Origin: Pseudomonas sp. ABC1
GTDB taxonomy: Bacteria; Pseudomonadota; Gammaproteobacteria; Pseudomonadales; Pseudomonadaceae
Length of the DNA: 64,000 nt
NCBI RefSeq assembly: GCF_013395055.1
Contig: NZ_CP058349.1
Span: 1,796,001 to 1,860,000, forward strand
Reading direction: 5' to 3'
Shown here: in pieces, positions 38,201 to 46,400 of the stretch
Layout of the letters: every line of letters starts with the position of its first letter
Numbering within the stretch: position 1 is the stretch's first letter
The notes under the pieces: model-generated
The model's database searches: none
The model's input: the letters and a program-made list of their open reading frames with translations, nothing else
Told to the model about the DNA's origin: nothing
Translations under genes and position numbers: made by a program

Positions 38201-38421
38201 ACCCGCAGCCACACAGGCCGCACGCCGCTCTGCCGCTGCCAACGTCGCAGCCGCGCTGTACCCACGGCCCAGGCCTGCCCCAGGTCCGCCGCCCTGACGA
38301 TCTGCACATGGGCTCGCTGCGTACCGTCGCTGGCACTGAAGAACAGCGTGCAGTGCGGCGACTGCACCTCGATACCGTCCAGCAATGGCCGAACCCTGGC
38401 CAGCAGGTCACTCAACGACAT
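35218..38421 (-). CDS. Large fusion glycosyltransferase: six-hairpin domain plus GtfA/SdgB/TagE-like GT4 module
   Basis: The 1067-residue protein has no signal peptide or membrane segment. Residues ~180-530 look like an alpha/alpha toroid of repeated helical hairpins (AFALVRLYGLTQDERWLAAV), as in sugar-acting enzymes. Residues ~566-815 match the extended beta-sheet domain that precedes the catalytic part of GtfA, SdgB and TagE (ALKRANLFVKHLG, LAYINHFAQGKKIRRDHF, NVFLIDKHRAWY). Residues ~815-1067 are a GT-B retaining transferase of family GT4: VSIIHSCHIG, VVLTAQQRDDL, IYGEGDQR, the EX7E pair E978/E986, and YDIPYGPASMIEHGRNG. The gene is last in the operon with the SD-repeat adhesin, so the Ser-Asp tract is the obvious candidate acceptor. 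This is inference; the donor sugar is unknown. Confidence 0.85.
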   Translation of the reverse strand: MSLSDLLARVRPLLDGIEVQSPHCTLFFSASDGTQRAHVQIVRAADLGQAWAVGTARLRRWQRQSGVRPVWLRVDRVDQVREWSWAQLEACLRTTKRNYLRYGLALTEDFSIALLEEELGANALLYDNRFEHAVANDANLARYAKQRFGRALSWPQRADEPIWTFTTRAVFADARCVHLIEHQGPYAGYRQVPDWGERLVRALIDSATDYLARQVTASGAYDYGWFPCFDRPIPTYNALRHASSTYALLEGWELERLPAQLQAIERALDYLQRRLIHPHVLADGSQAAFLRDTGDEIKLGGNAVSILALVKYTELTGNRRYLPLMEALARGILFMQKPDSGAFVHVLDCPGLSVKEETRIIYYDGEAAFALVRLYGLTQDERWLAAVERAFDHFIAARHWQAHDHWLGYCVNELTRYRPRARYYRFGLDNVRDHLGFVLERITTYPTLLELMMAARSMIERIQGDPQMVHLLDGFDLKTFQRALEHRARYLLNGFFWPELAMFFQNPGRIVGSCFIRHHSYRVRIDDVEHYLSGYVAYWKYLGQADTGRALADAPVADASVPEGEDRHCYFCNEDFGTRLTGIERSALKRANLFVKHLGIVPRVLSLKLNLSVMENWAHYQRIGWVDERVALFNLYEDLLRIAEGEGLPPATLPWQPGWTQQAVAQRAHLRVHDEQGRLLMYVVWRDENRQRLAYINHFAQGKKIRRDHFNRFGQLALSQQLDEQGRVVREDGFTPQGRVRLIRFWQAQSGSLTRILLLNEDGLPHASFDAEDGLAGWWLTRLVATQDNVFLIDKHRAWYRPLCELKRQRRQRLVSIIHSCHIGAGQDDLLTGRLNGHYRAALTGQDVDACVVLTAQQRDDLRLRFPQASYALKAIPHLGERVARVDFHSRDPDLLVAFVRLAVEKRIEDMLQIMVRLLQRHPGKRLHIYGEGDQRQAIKAQIDALGLQGQVRLMGYVENVGDILDRASFSLLTSRREAFSLAVQESLNHGCPVLAYDIPYGPASMIEHGRNGLLIADGDIEVAAQMLGEVISAPERLQTMSQEAYERGCIDENRILESWREVITCY

Positions 38422-38448
38422 GTACGCTCCTTGTCCCGCCAGACGCTA

Positions 38449-39654
38449 TCAGCGCTCGCGCAGGGCCTCGCGGCCCCGGTTGAACGGCTTGATCAGATAA
38501 TCCATGACGGTCTTCTGCCCGGTCTTGATGTCGACGCTGGAAATCATCCCCGGCACGATGGAAAAACGCTTGCCGGCGCTGTTTTCCAGGTAGTCGCTCT
38601 GGGTGCGGATATACACCCGGTAGTAGAAGTTGTCCGGCTTGACCTCGTCCTGGATGGTGTCCGGCGAGATCGTCACCACCTGCCCCTCCAGCCCGCCGTA
38701 GATGGCGTAGTCATAGGCGGTGATCTTCACCAGCGCCTTCTGTTGCGGATGGATGAAGGCGATGTCGCGCGGGGAAATGCGTGCCTCGATCAGCAACCGC
38801 TCGTCCAGCGGCACGATCTGCATCAACTGCCCGTTCGGAGCAATGACACCGCCGATGGTGGTGATGGCGATGTCCTTGACGATGCCGCGCACCGGCGAGC
38901 GGTGGGTCAGGCGTTGCAGCGAGTCGGAGCGCCCTTTGAGCACCGAGTCCAGCGTATCGACCTCGGCACTGGCCTTGGCCATTTCCTCCCGCGCCTGCAC
39001 CACGTACTGCGAGCGCAGCTCCACCGCCTTGAGTTGTAGCTCGGACTGCTGGCGCCGCAGGCGTAGCACTTCCACGTTACTGGCGGCACCGCCAGCGGCC
39101 AGAGACTCGGTGATCGCCAGCTCTCGGCGCACCAGCGACAGCGACTGATGGAGGCCCGACAGCGATTCGTCCAGGCGCTTGCGACGGCTCTGGTACAGCC
39201 GTGTCTCGGCCGCGATCAGCGCGGGAAAGGCGTGCAGCGCTTCCGGGAAGGCCAGCGCCGACTGGTTCACCTCGGCCTGCAGGCGTGCCAGGCTGGCCAT
39301 GGCGGCGCGCTGGCGGGCGGCGCTCTCGCCGACGGTGGACTCGGTCAGGGTCGGGTCGAGGCGCGCCAGCACCTGGCCGGCCTCGACGATATCCCCTTCG
39401 GCCACCCGCAGCTCGGCGAGGATGCCGCCTTCCAGCGTCTGCACCACTTGCTCGCGGGAACTGGGAATCACCTTGCCGGTGCCGGTGGAGACCTCGTCCA
39501 GCTCGGCGAACCAGGCCCAGAGGACGAAGGCCGCCAGGGCCGCCACACACAGCAGGATGATGCGCAACGAGCCGGACAGGCGCGTGTCATCCACGCCGTG
39601 CAATTCCTCCAGCTCCATCATCGCGCTCCAGGACGGTGAGGGTGATCTGCTCAT
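38449..39654 (-). CDS. HlyD-family membrane-fusion protein of the type I exporter
   Basis: The 401-residue adaptor has one membrane segment (~30-50), a barrel/lipoyl half-motif (GTGKVIPSSREQVVQTLEGG), long coiled helices and the closing half-motif (SPVRGIVKDIAITTIGGVI). It bridges the ABC exporter to TolC across the periplasm. It overlaps the ABC gene by ATGA and is followed by the glycosyltransferase 27 bases on. It corresponds to LapC/BapD in known Pseudomonas adhesin exporters. Confidence 0.93.
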   Translation of the reverse strand: MSRSPSPSWSAMMELEELHGVDDTRLSGSLRIILLCVAALAAFVLWAWFAELDEVSTGTGKVIPSSREQVVQTLEGGILAELRVAEGDIVEAGQVLARLDPTLTESTVGESAARQRAAMASLARLQAEVNQSALAFPEALHAFPALIAAETRLYQSRRKRLDESLSGLHQSLSLVRRELAITESLAAGGAASNVEVLRLRRQQSELQLKAVELRSQYVVQAREEMAKASAEVDTLDSVLKGRSDSLQRLTHRSPVRGIVKDIAITTIGGVIAPNGQLMQIVPLDERLLIEARISPRDIAFIHPQQKALVKITAYDYAIYGGLEGQVVTISPDTIQDEVKPDNFYYRVYIRTQSDYLENSAGKRFSIVPGMISSVDIKTGQKTVMDYLIKPFNRGREALRER

Positions 39655-41822
39655 GCCTTGCTCCGCTCTGCCAGGGGCGTCGTGCGTGACAGGCGGGCGA
39701 TGGCCTGCTCCTTCGGCGCATCCAACAGAATACGCCCGGACTCGACCACGATCACCCGCTCGACCAGGCGCAGCACCGCCAGCCGGTGCGTGGCAACCAC
39801 CAGGGTGCGCCCGCCGATCCAGTCGCCCAGGCGGTCGAGGAATTGCTGCTCGGTGTTGTCGTCCAGGGAGGCCGTCGGCTCATCCAGCAACAGGATGTTC
39901 GGCTGGCGCAGCAGCAGGCGGGCCAGCAACAGGGATTGCCGCTGGCCGCCGGACAGCCCCACGCCACCTTCCATCACCGGGTATTCGAGCCCCTGCGGCA
40001 AGCGCGCGAGAAAATCGGCGGCACCGCTCATGCCCAGCGCCTCGACGATCGCCTCATCGCTGGCGAGGGGCGCGCCCAGGGTCAGGTTGTCGCGCAGGCT
40101 GCCGTGGAACAGCCGGGCATTCTGCGTCAGCAGGCCGACATCGCGGCGCACGTCGGCCGGGTCCAGGTGCGGCATGGCGATGCCGTCCAGGCGCAGGCTG
40201 CCGTCGACCAGGTCGATGCCACCCGCCAATGCCTGCAACAGGCTCGACTTGCCCGCACCGTTGCGCCCGAGCACGGCGATCCGCTCACCGGCGCGAATCT
40301 CCAGCTTCGCCACCTGCAAGGCCAGCGCGGGCGCATCCGGGCTGTAGCGGAAGCTGGCGTCCTTGAACAGATAGTCCCCGCGCAGGACCGGGCGCTGCAC
40401 ACCGCTGCCGGCCTCGGGGCGGTCCAGCGGCAACTGCATGATGTTGTCCAGGCTGCGGATCGCCACCCGCGCCTGCTGCCAGCGGTTGAGCACCTGGGTC
40501 AGTTGCCCGAGCGGTGCCAGCATCCGCGAGGACAGGATGCTGGCGGCCACCAGCGAGCCGGTGGTCATGTCGCCGGCCATCACCAGGGGCGCCCCGAACA
40601 GCACCACCACGGCGAACACCGTGCCCTGGATGGTCTGGCTCCAGTTGTTCAGGCCATGCACCAGGCGCTTCATGGCCATGCCCGAGTGGGCCGTCTCGGC
40701 GTTGTAGTGGTTCCACTGCTGCTGGATACGGTCCTCGGCCTGCATGGCCTTGATGTCTTCCAGGCCCTGCACCGTCTCCACCAGCAAGGCGTTGCGCAGC
40801 GACGATTCACGCATCGAAGCCTGGGCCCGCTGGCCCAACGCCCGCTGTGCCAGCAGTCCGGGCAACAGCATCAGCACCACAGCGGCCAGCGGAATCCATG
40901 CCAGCGCCGGTGCGATCAGCCAGAACACCAGCAGGAACAGCAGGAAGAACGGCAGGTCGGCCACCGCGCCGACGGTGCTGGAGGTGATCAGCTCGCGCAC
41001 CTGCTCCAGTTCGCGCAGTTGCGAGATGAAGCTGCCCGTGGAGCGCGGACGCGCCGAGTTACGCAGGCGTATGGCGTGGCCGAAGACCCTGTCCGACACC
41101 CGCATGTCCGCTCGTTTGCCGAGAATGTCCGTGACATGGTTGCGCGTCTGGCGCATGACGAAAGCGAACAGCGCCGCCAGCAGCACACCGCTGAACAACA
41201 CGTACAGGGTCGGCATCGATTCGGCGGGAATCACCCGGTCGTAGACCTGCATGGAGAAGATCACGCCCGCCAGGCCCAGGGCGTTGATCAGCAGCGAAGC
41301 CAGCATGACATGCCCATAGGGCCGCAGGTCGCGCAACACGATGCGCCACAACCAGTGCTTGCGGTATGCCTCGATATAACCGTCCACCCGGCTGTCGCGC
41401 CGACCGCCCAGCGGGCGCAGGATGGCGGCACGCCGCACCCCGGCGAGAAACTCGGCCCTGGGCAGTGAGGTCGGCAAGCCCTGGTCGCCCACCAGGCGCA
41501 GGCCGACCGTTCCCTCGGCGTCCAGCGACTCCAGCACCCCGACCTGGCCATCGGTCATTTCCACCACCATGGGCAGGCGCCAGGCAGACAGGCTCCCTGC
41601 GTCCAGCGAGGTGAAACGCAGCCCCAGCCCGGCCTGTCGTGCCACCAGGGTCCGGCAGGCATCGGCCCCGGAGGCGATATTCCAGCGGGCCGCCAGACGC
41701 AGGTTTTCCTCCGAACAGTCCAGTCGATAGTGGCGAGCCACCGCGATGATCGCCTCGACCCAGGCATCCTGGTTGCCTGCCGGGCGCTCTTCGACGTCCG
41801 GCTCCTGTTCCAGCGCGTTCAT
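39651..41822 (-). CDS. Type I secretion ABC transporter, LapB/LssB-like
   Basis: The 723-residue exporter has an N-terminal C39-like domain (~15-140) without an obvious catalytic cysteine, so it should bind the substrate rather than cut it. A six-helix membrane domain and an ATPase follow, with Walker A GRNGAGKSS, signature LSGGQRQ and Walker B ILLLDEPTASLD. This is the layout of LssB-type exporters that secrete large adhesins in one step. ATGA overlaps couple it to tolC and hlyD. The cargo is most likely the adhesin that heads the operon. Confidence 0.94.
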   Translation of the reverse strand: MNALEQEPDVEERPAGNQDAWVEAIIAVARHYRLDCSEENLRLAARWNIASGADACRTLVARQAGLGLRFTSLDAGSLSAWRLPMVVEMTDGQVGVLESLDAEGTVGLRLVGDQGLPTSLPRAEFLAGVRRAAILRPLGGRRDSRVDGYIEAYRKHWLWRIVLRDLRPYGHVMLASLLINALGLAGVIFSMQVYDRVIPAESMPTLYVLFSGVLLAALFAFVMRQTRNHVTDILGKRADMRVSDRVFGHAIRLRNSARPRSTGSFISQLRELEQVRELITSSTVGAVADLPFFLLFLLVFWLIAPALAWIPLAAVVLMLLPGLLAQRALGQRAQASMRESSLRNALLVETVQGLEDIKAMQAEDRIQQQWNHYNAETAHSGMAMKRLVHGLNNWSQTIQGTVFAVVVLFGAPLVMAGDMTTGSLVAASILSSRMLAPLGQLTQVLNRWQQARVAIRSLDNIMQLPLDRPEAGSGVQRPVLRGDYLFKDASFRYSPDAPALALQVAKLEIRAGERIAVLGRNGAGKSSLLQALAGGIDLVDGSLRLDGIAMPHLDPADVRRDVGLLTQNARLFHGSLRDNLTLGAPLASDEAIVEALGMSGAADFLARLPQGLEYPVMEGGVGLSGGQRQSLLLARLLLRQPNILLLDEPTASLDDNTEQQFLDRLGDWIGGRTLVVATHRLAVLRLVERVIVVESGRILLDAPKEQAIARLSRTTPLAERSKA

Positions 41823-43348
41823 GGCCGTACCTCCACACCCTGGATGCGCCGGCCATCCAGGCCGAAGGCGCTGCGCAGGGCGCCACTGTTGTAGAGACAG
41901 GTCAGTTGCAACTGGCGCAGATCGGACAGGATGTTCTGCCAGTCGAAACGGGATTGGTGGATCTCCTGCTCGGAGTTGAGCAGGTCGAGCAAGGGCCGCG
42001 TGCCCAGTTGCAGGTATTGCTGGTAGTAGAGGTCGCGGGTCTGCTCGCTGAGCGCATAGCGATTCTGCAGCACCTTGAGGTTGCCACGCAGGCTGAAGGT
42101 CTGGCTGCGCGCCTCTTGCAGGTTCTTGCGCGACTGCAGGCTGGCATTGCGCAATGCCGCGTCCGCCGACTCCAGGGCGTGGCTGGCGGCGCGCTTCTGG
42201 GCGGACAGTGCGCCGCCCTGGTACAGCGGCATGTTCACGTTGAGGAAGATGCCATGCCGGGTTCGGTCACTGTTGTTGCTGGTGGTGTGGTTGTCGTTCA
42301 GATAGTGGGTCAGCGACGGATCGAGGGAGATGGTCGGCAACGACTGGGCGCGCGCACTCTGCAACCGTGCCATCGCCTGGCTGCGCTGCGCCTGGGCCGC
42401 CAGCAGGCTCGGAACCAGTTGCGTCGCGGAGGGCTCCGCAGCGCAGTAATCGTCGATGGCATCGGGGAAGGCATCGGACACGGCCATGACAGCCGGCCAA
42501 CCCAGTTGGTTGGCCAGTGAGCCTCGCCAGCGCTCCAGTTGCGCCTGGTATTGCAATTGCAGGGAGCGCGCCCCGCTGACCCGCGCCTCGCTCTGCACCA
42601 CATCCGAACGGGAGCTGGCGCCCTTGGCGCTGCGGTCCCGGGCCAGGTCAGCGACCGTCTCCAGGCCGCCCGCCTGTTCGTCGGCGATCCGCAGGAGGTT
42701 CTGGTAGCGCTGGACCTCCAGCAGCGCCTGGCCTACCTCGTAGGTCACCTGGTCGATGCTCAGCAGTACATTGGCCTGCTGCTCCAGCATGCCCGACTCG
42801 GCCGAACGCACGGCGCTGGACACCTTGCCGAAGTCATAGAGCATCTGGGATGCGGAAAGCACGAAGGAAGGGCTGAAGCCATTGCCTTCATAGGCACTGT
42901 CGTAGCCCGCCTGGAAACCACCACTGACCTGTGGGTAATAACGTGCCCGCTCGACGTTGATCTGCTCACCCTGCATCAACAGGCTGCCCACCGCCTCGGC
43001 GATCGCCGGGTGCCACTGCACCGCACGCTCCACCGCCATGCCGATGTCCAGCATGGCCGGGGCCAGGCTCGACCGATCATCCTCCTGAGGGGCGAAAGTA
43101 AAACCGGGCAACTGGCTGGAAAGCCGGCTATCCAGGGCGGCCGGGCTAATGATCGACGAATCGTCAGGCTCGCCTTGGACGTACAACGGCAGTGCCATGC
43201 CAGACAGCAAGAAGGCCAGGAGCGGCATGCTCCTGGCCCATTTCCCGACAGGCCGTCGAAGCCGCATCGGCCCTGCCATCGCGGTGTTGCTCGATGACCT
43301 GTCAGTACCGCGCACGCGACTCACCATCCTGGATATATTCCTGCCCAT
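41819..43348 (-). CDS. TolC-family outer-membrane channel of the adhesin exporter
   Basis: ATG 43348 (AGGGAG upstream) gives 509 residues and leaves a 70-base gap to the adhesin stop. A signal-like hydrophobic stretch (MPLLAFLLSGMALPLYVQG) follows a basic N-terminus that is longer than usual, about 40 residues. The duplicated long-helix pattern of TolC is clear (AVERAVQWHPAIAEAVG, ARYYPQVSGGFQAGYDS, GTRPLLDLLNSEQEIHQSRFD). It would provide the outer-membrane pore, matching LapE/BapB. Confidence 0.92.
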   Translation of the reverse strand: MGRNISRMVSRVRGTDRSSSNTAMAGPMRLRRPVGKWARSMPLLAFLLSGMALPLYVQGEPDDSSIISPAALDSRLSSQLPGFTFAPQEDDRSSLAPAMLDIGMAVERAVQWHPAIAEAVGSLLMQGEQINVERARYYPQVSGGFQAGYDSAYEGNGFSPSFVLSASQMLYDFGKVSSAVRSAESGMLEQQANVLLSIDQVTYEVGQALLEVQRYQNLLRIADEQAGGLETVADLARDRSAKGASSRSDVVQSEARVSGARSLQLQYQAQLERWRGSLANQLGWPAVMAVSDAFPDAIDDYCAAEPSATQLVPSLLAAQAQRSQAMARLQSARAQSLPTISLDPSLTHYLNDNHTTSNNSDRTRHGIFLNVNMPLYQGGALSAQKRAASHALESADAALRNASLQSRKNLQEARSQTFSLRGNLKVLQNRYALSEQTRDLYYQQYLQLGTRPLLDLLNSEQEIHQSRFDWQNILSDLRQLQLTCLYNSGALRSAFGLDGRRIQGVEVRP

Positions 43349-43364
43349 ACCCGACTCCCTGGGA

Positions 43365-43390
43365 GCCGCCACCGATATGCGGGTGGCGGC
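43365..43390 (-). terminator. Hairpin between adhesin and tolC
   Basis: GCCGCCACC and GGTGGCGGC form a perfect 9-bp stem with an eight-base loop in the only sizeable gap of the operon. No T-tract follows. It could be a partial terminator or RNA-processing site that lowers exporter expression relative to the adhesin. Confidence 0.4.
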
Positions 43391-43418
43391 CTGTTCAGTA
43401 GCTGCGCGGCAGTCAGCC

Positions 43419-46400
43419 TCACACCAGTGCGGTGGATGCCCCCTGCTCATCCTCTTCCGGCCGGCTGCCAAGATGCAGCAGGGCATCCAGCGGCTCGACC
43501 AGCGGCGTATCGACGATCAGGGAAGAAGCCAGTTCGATGACTTCTCCGGTATCCAGCACCACTCCCAGCGACTCCGTGGAGAACAACTGGTCCAGCGTCA
43601 GGCTCAACTCATCCGGCTGCGCCTGCGACGCATCGTCTTCACTAGACAGACCGAGGTCCAGGGAGAAAAGTTGCGTGCCGAACAGGCCGCCGCCACCGAA
43701 GATCGGCAGGTCCGGAATCAATCCACCGATAAGTCCGTCCACCAGATCGGTAAGCCCACCCAGCGTATCCAGCAACGTTTCCAGCAGTGAGCCAACGACC
43801 GGGGCGCCCGCCAGCACACCCGCATTCAGCAGTTGCAGGCTCAGGCCGGAAACGACATCACCGATGTCATCCAGCCCATCGGCTCCTGTCGCCAATGTTC
43901 CGCTCGCCAGCACCGGAAGACTCAGCAAGTTATCGATGACCGGCGCCAACAGGCTGCCGACCTCCTCCAGCACGCCCGTCACAAGCAGGCCTTCCGGGTC
44001 CACATACCCCTCGGCCCCCACAGTGAAGGAAGCACCGACCAAAGGCTCCAGCACGCCGTTGAGACTGATGACCAGACTATTGCTCAGCCCGCCCAGCGGT
44101 GTTGCCAGCAAGCCATTCAGCTCAAGTCCCTCGTCCAGAGAAAGCAACAGGTTGCCGGTCAGGAAGCCCAGCGTCGGCAGCCCGCCAGTGGCCGAGCCGC
44201 CGGGAAGCAAGCCGCCCAGCAGATCACCCAGGCCACCATTGCCGAGCAGATTGGCAATCGCTCCTCCCGTGCCCAGCAGGTTGTTGAGCAAGTCGTCGAT
44301 TGGCGTGGAGTTGCTCAGGCCCTGAGCAATGCTGTTGAGCGCACTCACCAACGGAGTCAGCTCACCGTCATCGGCGATCACCAGTCCATCGATCAGTTCG
44401 GTCAACGCTCCCAGGCCACCAACCCCTGGGCTGGTCAGGCTTTCCAGAATACTGGTCAGGCCACTCAGCGTACCGCTGTCCGGATCGACCAGTGCATTGA
44501 CCAGATCGCTCAGCGGCGCGGCAGCCGTTTCGCTGCTCAGGTTGTTCACCAGCGACTGCACCGTCGACACCAAGCCGGTGCCCGATCCGCCGCTACCGCC
44601 CGGCAGCAGACTCGGCAGCAAGCCTTGCAACTGAACTTGCAGGTTCGCCAACAGACCGTTGTCGCCCAGCAGACCAGTCACCAGCGGCGTCAGTGGGGTA
44701 TCGGCTTCCAGGCCTTGCAGGATGCCGTTCAGTGCCGTCACCAGCGGCGTCAGTGCACCGTCATCGGCAATGCTCAGCCCATCGATCAGTTCGGTCAGCG
44801 CACCCAGGCCACCACCATCCGTGCTGGTCAGACTTTCCAGAGTGCTGGTCAGGCCACTCAGCGCACCACTGTCCGGATCGACCAGTGCATTGACCAGATC
44901 GCTCAGCGGCGCGGCAGCCGTTTCGCTGCTCAGGTTGTTCACCAGCGACTGCACCGTCGACACCAAGCCGGTGCCCGATCCGCCGCTACCGCCCGGCAGC
45001 AGACTCGGCAGCAAGCCTTGCAACTGACCTTGCAGGTTCGCCAGCAGACCGTTGGCGCCCAGCAGACCAGTCACCAGCGGCGTCAGTGGGGTATCGGCTT
45101 CCAGGCCTTGCAGGATGCCGTTGAGCGCGCTCACCAGTGGCGTCAGCGCACCATCATCAACGATCACCAGGCCATCGATCAGCTCGGTCAGCGCACCCAG
45201 GCCACCAACACCCGGGCTGGTCAGGCTTTCCAGAATGCTGGTCAAGCCACTCAGCGCGCCGCTGTCCGGATCGACCAGTGCATTGACCAGATCGCTCAGC
45301 GGCGCGGCAGCCGTTTCGCTGGTCAGGTTGTTCACCAGCGACTGCACCGTCGACACCAAACCGGTGCCCGATCCGCCGCTGCCACCCGGCAGCAGGCTCG
45401 GCAGCAAGCCTTGCAGCTGACCTTGCAGGTTCGCCAACAGACCATTGTCGCCCAGCAGACCAGTCACCAGTGGCGTCAGTGGGGTATCGGCCTCCAGGCC
45501 TTGCAGGATGCCATTGAGTGCGCTCACCAGTGGCGTCAGCGCACCATCATCAACGATCACTAGGCCATCGATCAGCTCGGTCAGCGCACCCAGGCCACCA
45601 ACACCCGGGCTGGTCAGGCTTTCCAGAATGCTGGTCAAGCCACTCAGCGCGCCGCTATCCGGATCGACCAGTGCATTGACCAGATCGCTCAGCGGCGCGG
45701 CAGCCGTTTCGCTGCTCAGGTTGTTCACCAGCGACTGCACCGTCGACACCAAGCCGGTGCCCGATCCGCCGCTACCGCCCGGCAGCAGACTCGGCAGCAA
45801 GCCTTGCAACTGACCTTGCAGGTTCGCCAGCAGACCGTTGGCGCCCAGCAGACCAGTCACCAGCGGCGTCAGTGGGGTATCGGCTTCCAGGCCTTGCAGG
45901 ATGCCGTTGAGCGCGCTCACCAGTGGCGTCAGCGCACCATCATCAACGATCACCAGGCCATCGATCAGCTCGGTCAGCGCACCCAGGCCACCAACACCCG
46001 GGCTGGTCAGGCTTTCCAGAATGCTGGTCAAGCCGCTCAGCGCGCCGCTGTCCGGATCGACCAGTGCATTGACCAGGTCACTCAGCGGCGCGGCAGCTGT
46101 ATCGCTGGTCAGGTTGTTCACCAGCGTCTGCACCGTCGACACCAAGCCGGTACCCGATCCGCCGCTGCCACCCGGCAAGGTGCCTTGCAGAAGATTCTGC
46201 AACTGGTCTTTCAAACCAGTAATCAGGCCATTCTCTCCCAGCAGCCCATTCACCAGTGGCGTCAGCGGGGTATTGGCTTCCAGGCCTTGTAGGATGCCGT
46301 TGAGCGCATTCACCAGCGGCGTCAAGGCACCATCATCCGCACCCGCCAGCCCCGTGACCAACTCATTCAGGGCGCCCAACCCACCCGTCTGGGTCGTCAG

